From: Paenibacillus sambharensis
GTDB taxonomy: Bacteria > Bacillota > Bacilli > Paenibacillales > Paenibacillaceae
NCBI RefSeq assembly: GCF_003233845.1
Contig: NZ_QKRB01000058.1
Span: forward strand, 1-64,000
DNA: 64,000 bases
Direction of reading: 5' to 3'
Made by a program: the position numbers and the translations under genes. This document shows, in pieces, positions 25,348 through 33,420 of the stretch; within the stretch, counting starts at the first letter, position 1, and each line of letters begins with the position of its first letter. A model generated the notes under the pieces. That model was not told the DNA's origin. It did not search any database and was given only the letters and a program-made list of their open reading frames with translations.

Positions 25348-25491
25348 ATGTCTGGCGAACAACCGTCACATAAGCAGCGAAGGGCGGCGCAAGTCCAATC
25401 CAAGGCGGATCGGACAGGCGTCGGCAAGGACAAGGCTTCCCGTATGCAGTCTGAAGCGGATCAGGCAGCTTATCCCAAGCACGGCCTGTAG
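25348..25491 (+). CDS. Small hydrophilic protein of 47 residues, unknown
   Basis: A strong GAAAGGAGTG precedes ATG 25348. The product starts MSGEQPSHKQRRAAQVQSKA and ends AAYPKHGL. It is rich in Lys, Arg, Gln, Ser and Ala, with no hydrophobic segment. I do not recognise the family. Its composition would suit a spore or nucleic-acid-associated protein. It sits 111 bases after the DedA-like gene and 61 bases before another small gene with an equally strong ribosome binding site, which supports real translation. Confidence 0.5.
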   Translation: MSGEQPSHKQRRAAQVQSKADRTGVGKDKASRMQSEADQAAYPKHGL

Positions 25492-25551
25492 TCCGGAAGC
25501 GAAGACCGGTTATCATCCGCTTGTATCATGACTACCAAGGAGGCCAGCGCA

Positions 25552-25842
25552 ATGAACAAGGTTCAGAAGGACAACCAGGATATGCTGCCAATGTCCGGCG
25601 AAATGGTCGAGGTTGACGGCGTTTATATGAACGAGGCCGGCCGGGAGGAGCATCTTCACCGCGGGCAGCATTTTCCCTCTGATTTGACAATTGGACCGAC
25701 CGAATGGAAGCTCGTCGAATACGCATTCGATAACCATCATGACGGCCGTACGGACCCGCGGCTTGTTGCCAAGAATGAAAACGAGGACAAGAAGGGGTTC
25801 ATCGCTACACCGAAGCAATTTGTAGAAGGTACAGATCACTGA
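25552..25842 (+). CDS. Small YjzC-like protein
   Basis: This 96-residue hydrophilic protein has the core VDGVYMNEAGREEHLHRGQH followed by FPSDLTIGPTEWKLVEYAFD. It resembles YjzC-type proteins, where a Gly-x-Tyr segment precedes a short beta domain ending in a Trp-containing strand. Function is unknown. AAGGAGG lies eight bases before ATG 25552; an earlier in-frame start at 25528 is less likely. Downstream is a strong hairpin shared with the convergent exporter gene. Confidence 0.75.
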   Translation: MNKVQKDNQDMLPMSGEMVEVDGVYMNEAGREEHLHRGQHFPSDLTIGPTEWKLVEYAFDNHHDGRTDPRLVAKNENEDKKGFIATPKQFVEGTDH

Positions 25843-25865
25843 TCGTTTCATACTTCTGACAAGCA

Positions 25866-25905
25866 AGCCCCGCCGCCCTTCCACACTAGGAAAGGCAGCG
25901 GGGCT
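25866..25905. terminator. Bidirectional terminator hairpin
   Basis: AGCCCCGCCGCCCTTCC pairs with GGAAAGGCAGCGGGGCT with small mismatches, between two convergent genes. Confidence 0.7.
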
Positions 25906-25961
25906 GTATTCATGAAGGGCTGCAATCCGGCAGTCCGCAGCATTACCTGCTGCTCGTACAG

Positions 25962-26993
25962 TTAATGTTCCTTGCGTTCCTCAATCTGATTCACCAGCTT
26001 GTCGAGCCGCCGCAGCTGATAAGCATATTCGAACAAGGCCGTGGCGACGAAGATCAGCCTCTTATGGCCGTCCGGATTCGCGCTGACATAATGCGTCAGC
26101 TCGCTCACGAAGAGCCCTTCACGCCCTTCCTCCGGCTCAATCTGTGCGCTGTTCTTCAGCTTGCCTTCGGATTTAAGCAAAATTTGCTCATGATACTTCG
26201 TGAGCTCCTCCAACCGCTCATCGAAGCGTAATGACCACTCCTCTGCTCCCGGCGCCGAGAAATAATGCTCTTCGATCGCATCCAGCAGGTCTTCCCCTTT
26301 GCGCAGAGCCTTGATCATCTGCTTCGACAGCAGCAGCTGCCTGGCGCGTTCATGCTTGTTCTCCGGCCGTACCGAGCGCTCCTCCTCAAACAGCGAATAC
26401 CGTTCATCGAGCTTCCGCAGCGTTCCGTTCAGCCGGTCCTTCTCTTCCTTATGCACCTGCTCCTTAATTTCGTTGGAGATCGCCGTCCGCAGCAGAAGCG
26501 ACAGCTGTCCGTATGCCTCCCGGATTTGATCGATGAACTGCTTCTTGGGGCGGGGCGGAAAGAGCAGCACATTGACGAAGAAAGCACATCCCATACCCGC
26601 CATGACCATCAGGAAGCGTCCCAGCGCATAATCCCAGCCCTCCGAGTTCGCTTCCATAACGGCCACGACGGTTACGAGCGTAAGGCCGATCGCACTCTCC
26701 ATCTTCAGCTTTATATTAAGTAAAATGACTGCAATACATACCAGCCCGACCGATATTGGCGTACTGCCCAGCACCTGTACAGACGCCAGCGCAATGATCG
26801 CGCCCAGCACATTGGACTGCACCTGGTCCAGCACCTGCTTCCAGGACCGGTAGATCGATGGCTGTATCGTAAATATGGCTGCGACCGCTGCTATGATTGG
26901 AGACGGAAAATGAAACAGTCCGCTCACGAATATCGCCAGCGCAACAGCGACCCCTGTCTTCAGCACCCTGGCTCCGATTGTCATATTCCGCAC
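25962..26993 (-). CDS. Aromatic acid exporter (ArAE/FUSC-like) family protein
   Basis: The 343-residue protein has an N-terminal membrane domain of about six helices (GARVLKTGVAVALAIFVSGL, FTIQPSIYRSWKQVLDQVQS, GAIIALASVQVLG). This is typical of YgaE/UPF0421-type aromatic acid exporters. From about residue 170 the rest is a charged helical cytoplasmic domain. GGGAGT lies upstream of the ATG. It faces the small genes convergently and lies 20 bases after the stop of the AlkD-like gene, so the two may be co-transcribed. Substrate specificity is not known. Confidence 0.88.
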   Translation of the reverse strand: MRNMTIGARVLKTGVAVALAIFVSGLFHFPSPIIAAVAAIFTIQPSIYRSWKQVLDQVQSNVLGAIIALASVQVLGSTPISVGLVCIAVILLNIKLKMESAIGLTLVTVVAVMEANSEGWDYALGRFLMVMAGMGCAFFVNVLLFPPRPKKQFIDQIREAYGQLSLLLRTAISNEIKEQVHKEEKDRLNGTLRKLDERYSLFEEERSVRPENKHERARQLLLSKQMIKALRKGEDLLDAIEEHYFSAPGAEEWSLRFDERLEELTKYHEQILLKSEGKLKNSAQIEPEEGREGLFVSELTHYVSANPDGHKRLIFVATALFEYAYQLRRLDKLVNQIEERKEH

Positions 26994-27013
26994 TCCCTTC
27001 TGTAAAGATTGGC

Positions 27014-28141
27014 TTATTGGTTATGTAGCAAGTCTTCCCCCGTCCCCAGCTGAAGCAGTGCGCTGGCCGTCTCCCGCCCGTTAATGACCAGCACCACTCT
27101 GTGTTCGCCCGGATAGTGCTTTCGCGTCGAGAGGTCTGCCCAGCGGTGCGTTCTTGCGCCCTCTATCATCGAACCGCCTGGAGATGTTTTATCCGTGAGC
27201 AGGAACAGCTTCCGGGATGTCTTTCCGCTGGCTTTCACAAAATAAATACCGTACTCGATTCGCAGCCGTACGGACTCACCTTCACGCACCCGCAGCCGGT
27301 AGGAAAGCCCGGTCTGTCCTCCAATAGCAATCCGTTCAGGCGTTACCTGCCACGCAAGCACGTCGGCGAGCGGCCCGCCCTCTTCGCTGTCCGCATAACC
27401 GAACAGGCTCATGATGTCAGGATCCGCAGCACGGATAAGCGTCCGGCAGCCGTGACGGATGATCCAGTCCGTATGCGGATGGATCCCCTGCCACCGTCTG
27501 GCCGTCTCAATAACTACCCCAGGATGATCCTTGGCAATGTCATTCAAATTATTCGCCACGCTCTTGCGCACATACAGCGACTCATCCTGCCTCAGCTTCT
27601 CCAGTATAGGTAGCAGCGGTGCCGGATCCTTCTTGAAGGCGGGCAGCGCCTGCGCCCAAGGCAAGCGGGGACGGCAGCCTTCGCTTGCCAGGCGCCTCAC
27701 ATGCTCACTCTCATTCTCTGCCCAGACCGCCATCTGGCGCAGCATCCGCTCCGGTTCCCGGATGAGAAACGGACGGACAGCGAATTCCGCTGTCGACCCC
27801 TTTGTGAACCTCTGCAGCGCCTCCATCGATCGCTCCCAATGCTCGGATGCAAGGCCATACTGCTCTACAAAATCGGGAAATATAAGATGCGTAAGCCCGC
27901 GGAACCCTCCCTCGATCTTATACAAGATATCCAGCGCCCGGTCATAATCGGCTGGCAGGTACTGCCCCAGCAGGCTGGAAACACGGCGGGTGCGCGCTTT
28001 GAGCTCCATTGTTCCCCACGCTTCATCCAGCACCGCTCGCTCAAATCCTGCCGCGTCAAACGCCGGTTCTGCATCTGCAGCAAGCTTAGCCAACCGTCGG
28101 ACAAAGTCCGGGCTGTATTCATTTTTTAAAGGCTCGGCCAT
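27014..28141 (-). CDS. DNA alkylation repair protein (AlkD-like HEAT repeats)
   Basis: The 375-residue protein begins with FVRRLAKLAADAEPAFDAAG and contains HEAT-like helical repeats, including ENESEHVRRLASEGCRPRLP and QDESLYVRKSVANNLNDIAK. The latter is the typical AlkC/AlkD repeat with conserved Val-Arg-Lys-Ser. HTDWIIRHGCRTLIR follows. Such proteins remove alkylated bases or bind damaged DNA. The last 110 residues form a separate beta-rich extension. GGAAGGAGGAG precedes the ATG. The gene runs divergently from the iron-sulfur repair gene. Confidence 0.9.
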   Translation of the reverse strand: MAEPLKNEYSPDFVRRLAKLAADAEPAFDAAGFERAVLDEAWGTMELKARTRRVSSLLGQYLPADYDRALDILYKIEGGFRGLTHLIFPDFVEQYGLASEHWERSMEALQRFTKGSTAEFAVRPFLIREPERMLRQMAVWAENESEHVRRLASEGCRPRLPWAQALPAFKKDPAPLLPILEKLRQDESLYVRKSVANNLNDIAKDHPGVVIETARRWQGIHPHTDWIIRHGCRTLIRAADPDIMSLFGYADSEEGGPLADVLAWQVTPERIAIGGQTGLSYRLRVREGESVRLRIEYGIYFVKASGKTSRKLFLLTDKTSPGGSMIEGARTHRWADLSTRKHYPGEHRVVLVINGRETASALLQLGTGEDLLHNQ

Positions 28142-28217
28142 CGGTTCATCTCCTCCTTCCGCTATTATAGCGGAAATGCAGCCGCCCTCAAAAACCCATG
28201 TTATCTTTTACCCGTAT

Positions 28218-28260
28218 TGTGATAAGTCTCACATTGAATCGGGATAAGTTTCGGTATAGT
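28218..28260 (+). promoter_or_regulatory. Fnr/Crp-type site and promoter of the hemerythrin/Ric gene
   Basis: A perfect dyad TGTGATAAGTCTCACA occupies 28218-28233, matching the Bacillus Fnr consensus TGTGA-N6-TCACA. A TATAGT -10 hexamer lies at 28255-28260. The dyad centre falls 41-42 bases before the expected start, the classical class II activation position. Oxygen- or nitrosative-stress control of the repair gene is therefore likely. Confidence 0.75.
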
Positions 28261-28295
28261 GGTGGTATCATCTTCCGGAAGGAGAGAAAAACAGC

Positions 28296-29552
28296 ATGAT
28301 AAACCCACCGCTGGCGTATCACGTTGCGATTACGAGCGGATTGGATCACGAGGGCCTTTACTACGGCCGGACACTGGACACATTTATCCGTGAACACGAC
28401 ATGATGCGCGAGCAGATCGCCGGGCTGGTTGCCAGTGCTGCAGTGCTTGGCATGCCGGATAGCGGGCGCAGAGGGTCTCTTAACGTTACGGCCGCAATAG
28501 GTGAGCTATACCGGCATGTCCGGGCTTTCACAAGACAATGGGAATTCCATTCGTATCAAGAGGATCAGATTTTATTTCCGGTACTAATCAAATATATGAG
28601 TATAGACAGCGTGCCCATCACAGCAATGGAAGAGGAGCATCGGCAAATCCGTACTGCATTAGCCAAGTTCTCTGAGCAGGTTATGGCCTCTACGCCAAGC
28701 AGCAATCCTGCCGCTGTGCTGCCCGCAGCCGAGCTGGCCATTGAAGCGTTCCGGCTGATAACAGACCACTTCGACAAGGAAGAGCGCGTGCTGTTCCCGA
28801 TGGTACAGACGATGCTGACTGAACGCGATATGGAACTGCTCGACAAGAAGTTGGAAGCGATTACGATGATTGCGTCCGAGCTTACCGTCCTGGAGGTCGC
28901 GGCTGCATATCCGGCATCCGTCGAATTGTTCCAGCGTTATGGAATCAGCTACTGCTGCGGAGGCGGCAAGACACTCTCCGAAGCAGCAGGCAGCGCCGGC
29001 ATAGCGGAAGAGACGCTGCTGGAGGAGCTTCGGTCGGTGTGCAGGAACCGCTGGACCGAGCCTGCCGCCGAGTGGGACGAGATCGGATTGTCCGAGCTGA
29101 CCGCCTATCTCGCAGACATGCATCATAGCTACCTGAAATCCGAGCTGCCGCTGCTTGTGGAGCTGTCCGGCAAGATCGTCCGCAAGCACGGGGAGCGATA
29201 CCCTTCAATGGAGGCTGTCCATGAGCGGATTGGCGAGCTGGAAGGGCTTCTGGGCCGGCAGATGGAAGCAGAGGAAGAGCAGTTGTTCCCGCTTGTGCGC
29301 GAATACGAAGCATCCCGCAGCAGCACTGCGCTGGAGCGGATTGTGCGCCTTCACCCGGCATTCGAAGCGGACAACCGCACGACCAGCCAGATCCTGAGCG
29401 AGATCCGCGGGCTGACGGACAACTACGCAGTCCCCGAGAAGGCCTGCCGCTCTGTAGCCATGACCTACCGCAAGCTTCAAGAGCTTGAAGCTGAGCTGTA
29501 CATTCACATCCACCTGGAAAACAACCTGCTGTTCCCGCGTCTAGCGCAGTAG
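28296..29552 (+). CDS. Iron-sulfur cluster repair di-iron protein (Ric/ScdA type) with an extra hemerythrin domain
   Basis: This 418-residue protein repairs iron-sulfur clusters damaged by oxidants or nitric oxide. Residues about 20-190 form an N-terminal hemerythrin-like domain (FIREHDMMREQIAG, TRQWEFHSYQEDQILFPVLI, ITDHFDKEERVLFPMV). Residues 193-250 form the DUF542/ScdA_N domain with ISYCCGGGKTLSEAA. Residues 265-418 form the usual C-terminal hemerythrin (MHHSYLKSELPLL, QMEAEEEQLFPLV, HIHLENNLLFPRL). Ordinary Ric proteins are about 230 residues, so this is a double-hemerythrin fusion. GGAAGGAGAG precedes ATG 28296. An Fnr-type promoter lies upstream. Confidence 0.92.
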   Translation: MINPPLAYHVAITSGLDHEGLYYGRTLDTFIREHDMMREQIAGLVASAAVLGMPDSGRRGSLNVTAAIGELYRHVRAFTRQWEFHSYQEDQILFPVLIKYMSIDSVPITAMEEEHRQIRTALAKFSEQVMASTPSSNPAAVLPAAELAIEAFRLITDHFDKEERVLFPMVQTMLTERDMELLDKKLEAITMIASELTVLEVAAAYPASVELFQRYGISYCCGGGKTLSEAAGSAGIAEETLLEELRSVCRNRWTEPAAEWDEIGLSELTAYLADMHHSYLKSELPLLVELSGKIVRKHGERYPSMEAVHERIGELEGLLGRQMEAEEEQLFPLVREYEASRSSTALERIVRLHPAFEADNRTTSQILSEIRGLTDNYAVPEKACRSVAMTYRKLQELEAELYIHIHLENNLLFPRLAQ

Positions 29553-29584
29553 CTGCGATAATGTCGGGATACATTACTGAATAT

Positions 29585-29630
29585 GGGATGTCCTAATGTC
29601 ATCGAACATGGCGAAGGGACATCCCTTCTT
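29585..29630 (+). terminator. Terminator after the Ric-like gene
   Basis: GGGATGTCC (29585-29593) and GGACATCCC (29617-29625) form a perfect nine-base stem followed by TTCTTG. Confidence 0.65.
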
Positions 29631-29881
29631 GTATTTCAGAAGTTTCGCGTGCTGCAATTAAAATCCGTAGGTAATGGAGCTTGGTGTTAACGCACTGAAG
29701 CTCTTAACATGCAGCATATAATTGCCGTTGATACGACACTAAATGGTGTCTATTTTTATAATGTCACCGAACAGTGTTTAATACCATAATGGAAACTGAT
29801 TCATCCCTTGTGTTGTCTATTGGATAATGAGACTCTGTTCCTCTATTATCTCAATTTGTAACCGGAGGCCTAATATAGACT

Positions 29882-30019
29882 ATGAAACTCAGATCGATTG
29901 CGCTTATTCTATCAACATTGATTGTAATTGCTGCACTCAATTTTACTATCTACGCAGCAGCAAATGGCAGTAACGAAGATGAAAAAGGGCTAATCAGGCA
30001 GATATCGGGGAGAAGCTAA
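29882..30019 (+). pseudogene. Short secreted-protein fragment, probably truncated
   Basis: ATG 29882 opens a 45-residue frame beginning MKLRSIALILSTLIVIAALN, a good signal peptide ending near YAAAN. It continues NEDEKGLIRQISGRS before a stop. GGAGG lies upstream but about 13 bases away. In another frame just after the stop, sequence reading TEFRTADYYREFFSSDFVLK looks protein-like, so a frameshifted remnant of a longer exported protein is plausible. The remnant ends where the convergent membrane-protein gene begins. No family is recognised. Confidence 0.4.
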
Positions 30020-30105
30020 TCAGGTTTGACAGAGTTCAGAACCGCAGATTATTACAGGGAGTTCTTTAGCAGTGATTTCGTCTTAAAGATACACACCACG
30101 CTCCT

Positions 30106-30627
30106 TCATCGCTGCGGTATCGGCAGGTGCACCGGCACATCAAAGATCATAATCAATATTGTTGATATCGGTATAGACAACGCATATGCGGCCAGCGGAT
30201 ATCGCGAATGAAGCCACAGCATAGGAAACATGATGCAGTCGAACAGGATGGACCACATCAGGTTCCAGCCATGATTGTACGCGATTAAGTTAGTGAATGT
30301 AAAAAAGCACTCCGTACCGGCATACAGTCCTATCCAAAGCAGATAATGCAGAGCGATCTTGGAGCGGCCGCCCCCCTTGGGATAATTACTTAGGAACAGC
30401 AGTGCGGTTGCCGGGAAGGTTATAAGCGTATGTATATATTCCGTAAGTGAATGGTTAGGCAGAAAATCCGGACGAAGCTCCCACAGCAAATAGCCTGCAC
30501 ATATAAAATTGTACATGGCATTGCCAAGCGCCATATACAGCATGGTTGGATGGTACAGCTGCCAGTTCTTCAGGTCAGCCCAGCGCCATACAGCATATAT
30601 GGAGAACAATACGATGACAAAATGCAT
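30106..30627 (-). CDS. CBO0543-like multi-spanning membrane protein
   Basis: This 173-residue protein has about five hydrophobic helices. Its N-terminal pattern (FSIYAVWRWADLKNWQLYHP, then LYMALGNAMYNFICAGYLLW) matches the CBO0543 family common in spore-forming Firmicutes. The biochemical role of the family is unknown. Conserved aromatic and charged residues (KNWQLYHPT, YNHGW) lie in loops. GGGTGAG precedes ATG 30627. The gene stands alone and converges on the truncated secreted fragment. Confidence 0.8.
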   Translation of the reverse strand: MHFVIVLFSIYAVWRWADLKNWQLYHPTMLYMALGNAMYNFICAGYLLWELRPDFLPNHSLTEYIHTLITFPATALLFLSNYPKGGGRSKIALHYLLWIGLYAGTECFFTFTNLIAYNHGWNLMWSILFDCIMFPMLWLHSRYPLAAYALSIPISTILIMIFDVPVHLPIPQR

Positions 30628-30755
30628 TTTTTCTCACCCGCCCATCCCTTAATCTGTCTTATCCTGCCCTTATCTGCCAAGTAAATGCATGAGCTCACCC
30701 AAGCGAATGAAATTGCCTGCCTTCGTTCAAGTTATGTTCACGGGAGGTGATAACG

Positions 30756-30887
30756 ATGACAGGACGCAACAATAAGCCCAAGAATAACGGACCTGCTTCA
30801 AGCCCAGGACGACTGGACCAATTCGGGGACAAGCTGGCCGAGGATACGGAGATGAAGCCGATGAAGAAAGGCGGCAAATTTTGTTAG
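30756..30887 (+). CDS. Small hydrophilic protein of 43 residues, unknown
   Basis: GGGAGGTGATAACG directly precedes ATG 30756, one of the best ribosome binding sites in the window. The product starts MTGRNNKPKNNGPASSPGRL and ends EMKPMKKGGKFC. It is basic and Pro/Asn/Gly-rich, with a terminal Cys and no membrane segment. I do not recognise it. It could be a spore or sporulation-linked small protein, judged only from composition. Confidence 0.55.
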   Translation: MTGRNNKPKNNGPASSPGRLDQFGDKLAEDTEMKPMKKGGKFC

Positions 30888-31001
30888 GTTAGTCTGAAGA
30901 TTCTTCGGCATCATGAAAATTACTGCAAAAAGAAGCCGGGGGCATGAATCTGCCTCCGGCCTTATTCAGATGCTGCTACCGTTTGCTTTCCACCTGCTTC
31001 G

Positions 31002-31583
31002 TTAGCCGTTGAGTGCCTCTTTGTATACTGGCAAACCTCTGCCGAAGGCCTCGATCATCAACTCAAGCGTCTTATTCAGATCAAGCGGAAGACCGAAGCC
31101 TCCTGCCCTCTCCAGCTCCGCAAAACCATGCAGCATGCTGCGGAAGCCCCGCACTGCATGCAGTGACGCATCCCCCTCCAGCCCGAAGCAGGACATCTGC
31201 TCCTGAACAAGCTTGACGATAGCACTGGCAGCCTCCCCCACCTGCTGCTCGGCGGGATCCGGAGACCGCAGTACTGCCTCATAGAGACCTGGCTGCATGC
31301 GCGCAAAGCTAACGTAGGCCCGGCTAACCCGGCGAAGACCTTCCTCTCCTGCATGCCCTTGCGCAGCATCTGCCATAGCTGCTTGCAGGCGGTTGAGCGC
31401 CAGGAGGGTAAGCTGCATCCGCAGTTCCTGAAGCCCGTTAATATGATTGTATAACGACGGTGACCGTACCCCCAGCTTCTCCGCAACCCGGGCCAGTGTT
31501 ACTGACTCGAGTCCTTCTGCATCCGCAATCTCTACAGCAGCCGCCACGATAATCTGCTTATCCATTCCAATCCTTGGTGTCAT
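31002..31583 (-). CDS. TetR-family transcriptional regulator
   Basis: The 193-residue protein has an N-terminal TetR helix-turn-helix (IIVAAAVEIADAEGLESVTL, then ARVAEKLGVRSPSLYNHING). The C-terminal ligand domain (RAYVSFARMQPGLYEAVLRS, GFRSMLHGFAELE) is of the WHG type. AAGGAG precedes the ATG. It is encoded six bases after the metallo-hydrolase gene on the same strand. A perfect 21-bp palindrome in front of that gene is the likely autoregulatory operator. The ligand is unknown. Confidence 0.92.
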   Translation of the reverse strand: MTPRIGMDKQIIVAAAVEIADAEGLESVTLARVAEKLGVRSPSLYNHINGLQELRMQLTLLALNRLQAAMADAAQGHAGEEGLRRVSRAYVSFARMQPGLYEAVLRSPDPAEQQVGEAASAIVKLVQEQMSCFGLEGDASLHAVRGFRSMLHGFAELERAGGFGLPLDLNKTLELMIEAFGRGLPVYKEALNG

Positions 31584-31589
31584 CCTTTA

Positions 31590-32324
31590 TCAGCTCCTTA
31601 CCTGCGATGCTCTTCGCATCAGCTTCTCTTCAAGCTCCCTGATCGCTAACTGCATCGCCTTCACCGGTTCCTGAAGCATCCGGCCATGCCCGACACCGAG
31701 AAGCTCAGGCTTCAATTCAGTCAGTCTTCTGGCGCTCACAAGCGCTGTAGACACATCCCATGTGGCCATAGCCGGGAACGGGAACAGCAGCTTCAGGCTG
31801 CCGGATACCGCAATGCCAGCACGCGTCTGGAATGCATCCCCGGCAAGCAGCGTTCCGCAGCGTGTATCCAGGAACGCCATTGAGCCTGGTGTATGTCCCG
31901 GAGCAGCTACTGCCCGCAGGCTTCCCACCCAATCGCCATCCTCAAGAAGCACATCCGGCACAGCGGGCGCCTTCTTCGGTACCCCGCCCCGTATCATCGT
32001 CTGCGCTTCATGCAGGTCCAGAGTCCGGTCACCGGCGAGCAGCCGCGCATCGCGCCTGGATATATACACCTTGACGCTGTCGCCCAGTTCCCGAACCAGC
32101 GCTGCAAGCGCGCCAATATGATCATCATGCGCATGAGTCAGCACAATGCGGCGGAGCGGTTTTCCCGATTGCCTTACCTGCTTCATAATCCCTCCTGCCG
32201 AATAGGGAAGCGCGCAATCCACCAAGGTCCAGTCCTCTGCTTCTTCAACCAAGTAACAATTTACAGGAAACAGCCTGGGCATGAAGGAAAGCTGCAAACC
32301 GCTCGCATACCGGGTAACGTTCAT
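31590..32324 (-). CDS. Metallo-beta-lactamase-fold hydrolase
   Basis: The 244-residue protein has the MBL metal motif LTHAHDDHIGALAAL, further metal His in VAAPGHTPGSMAF, Asp in LLAGDAFQTRAG and a late His in GVGHGRML. It is therefore a complete two-metal site. It resembles the broad glyoxalase-II-like or lactonase-like hydrolases; the substrate is not evident. There is no signal peptide. AGGATAG lies near the ATG. It forms a two-gene operon with the TetR regulator, which probably senses its substrate or a related compound. Confidence 0.92.
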   Translation of the reverse strand: MNVTRYASGLQLSFMPRLFPVNCYLVEEAEDWTLVDCALPYSAGGIMKQVRQSGKPLRRIVLTHAHDDHIGALAALVRELGDSVKVYISRRDARLLAGDRTLDLHEAQTMIRGGVPKKAPAVPDVLLEDGDWVGSLRAVAAPGHTPGSMAFLDTRCGTLLAGDAFQTRAGIAVSGSLKLLFPFPAMATWDVSTALVSARRLTELKPELLGVGHGRMLQEPVKAMQLAIRELEEKLMRRASQVRS

Positions 32325-32346
32325 AATCTATCCTCACCCTTCCACA

Positions 32347-32367
32347 AAAACTAATAACATTAGTTTT
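32347..32367. promoter_or_regulatory. Perfect palindrome, probable TetR operator
   Basis: AAAACTAAT and ATTAGTTTT form nine-base arms around AAC. The site is 23 bases upstream of the metallo-hydrolase start, where bound repressor would block its promoter. Arm length and symmetry suit a TetR dimer. Confidence 0.65.
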
Positions 32368-32445
32368 AGATTACACGATTTCCTTGCGTTTCGCAAGCAG
32401 GCCTTCCGATGGCATGTCCGACCATTAAGCGGTACCGCAAACACA

Positions 32446-32473
32446 AAGACGGGAGGCCGCAGCCTCCCGTCTT
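32446..32473. terminator. Strong hairpin of 12 perfect base pairs
   Basis: AAGACGGGAGGC (32446-32457) pairs perfectly with GCCTCCCGTCTT (32462-32473) around CGCA. It lies between the small membrane-protein gene and the divergent metallo-hydrolase promoter, and probably ends the former transcript. Confidence 0.7.
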
Positions 32474-32536
32474 CCATAATAGTTGCTATTCATCATATAG
32501 AACCGCTGTAAAACAGCTGCTTAAGTGAAGTGTTGG

Positions 32537-32635
32537 TTATCTTGCCATCAGGCTGATTACAGCCGCCCAGAAAGGCAGACAAAGCATTACACCATTCAGC
32601 AATCCAATGCCGATGCTTCCTTCTCTTCTGACCAT
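32537..32635 (-). CDS. Small membrane protein of 32 residues
   Basis: AAGGAGGCGTTGACTT precedes ATG 32635. The product starts MVRREGSIGIGLLNGVMLCL and ends WAAVISLMAR. It is a basic N-terminus followed by one hydrophobic helix. I do not recognise it. The ribosome binding site and membrane-protein pattern argue for a real gene. A longer overlapping frame on the same strand (32493-32690) lacks these properties. Confidence 0.5.
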   Translation of the reverse strand: MVRREGSIGIGLLNGVMLCLPFWAAVISLMAR

Positions 32636-32690
32636 AAGTCAACGCCTCCTTATTCCGGCTAGCCAGCTCTAGGGTAAAAGTTAGTATCAA

Positions 32691-33050
32691 GTATGCCTTT
32701 GTATATTACATATTAAACGTGGCGACCAATTATGTAACCGATTTCAATATTTTAAAAATTCGCTCATTTTTGGACAACTCCTGCTTATGCTAAAAATAAA
32801 ATGGTTATCAGCCGGCCGGGCATCATATCCTGAAGGAACTGCGAGACCCTGTTGCTCCTCTGTTCCTCCGTTCTTTTATACCTAGTGTAGCATTTAAGTC
32901 AGAATCGCACTGTGCCGAGCGTCACTATTCTTGTTAAACATTGGCACCATTGAACTTTGACCTGATTAATTCTTATATAACCCAGCATATGCAAAAAAGA
33001 AGAGAGCTGTCTCTGCGCAAGCAGATTCAGCCCTCTTTACTAACGCCCAA
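32691..33050. other. Intergenic stretch without a supported gene
   Basis: This AT-rich interval separates the small membrane-protein gene from the quinol oxidase operon. An imperfect hairpin near 33000-33040 (AGAGCTG with CAGCCCTCT) probably terminates the oxidase transcript. No other gene, repeat or clear promoter was recognised. Confidence 0.4.
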
Positions 33051-33056
33051 ATTTCA

Positions 33057-33419
33057 TTAATGTGCTACACCGTTATAGGCCATAATCCACATGGAAGCGA
33101 GGACGATGGTCAGCACGATGACCAGACCCAGAATAAGCGTCATCAGGTTGTATCTAGGTTTCTCTTCCTCGTTCAGATGCATGAAGAACAGCAGCTGAAC
33201 GATGAACTGAAGAACCGCGGTAACCAGCAGGACGACGATGGTCCCGGTCCGCTCAAGCATGCCGTTCAGAACCACGACGAGCGGAATGATCGTCAGCACA
33301 ATCGACAGGAGGAAGCCGATCGTGTAAGACTTGAACGAGCCGTGAGTATGCCCGCCGCCATGCACCTCATGACCGTGACCTTCAGCTGCGCCGTGGCCTT
33401 TCGCAGAATGCTGCGCCAT
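33057..33419 (-). CDS. cyoD: Cytochrome bo-type quinol oxidase subunit IV
   Basis: This 120-residue protein has three transmembrane helices (FLLSIVLTIIPLVVVLNGML; VLLVTAVLQFIVQLLFFMHL; LGLVIVLTIVLASMWIMAY), as in CyoD/QoxD. The N-terminal 30 residues are strikingly His-rich (GHGHEVHGGGHTHGS), unlike typical subunit IV. It assists assembly of the oxidase around subunit I. It begins two bases after the cyoC stop and is the last gene of cyoABCD. Confidence 0.94.
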   Translation of the reverse strand: MAQHSAKGHGAAEGHGHEVHGGGHTHGSFKSYTIGFLLSIVLTIIPLVVVLNGMLERTGTIVVLLVTAVLQFIVQLLFFMHLNEEEKPRYNLMTLILGLVIVLTIVLASMWIMAYNGVAH

Positions 33420-33420
33420 C

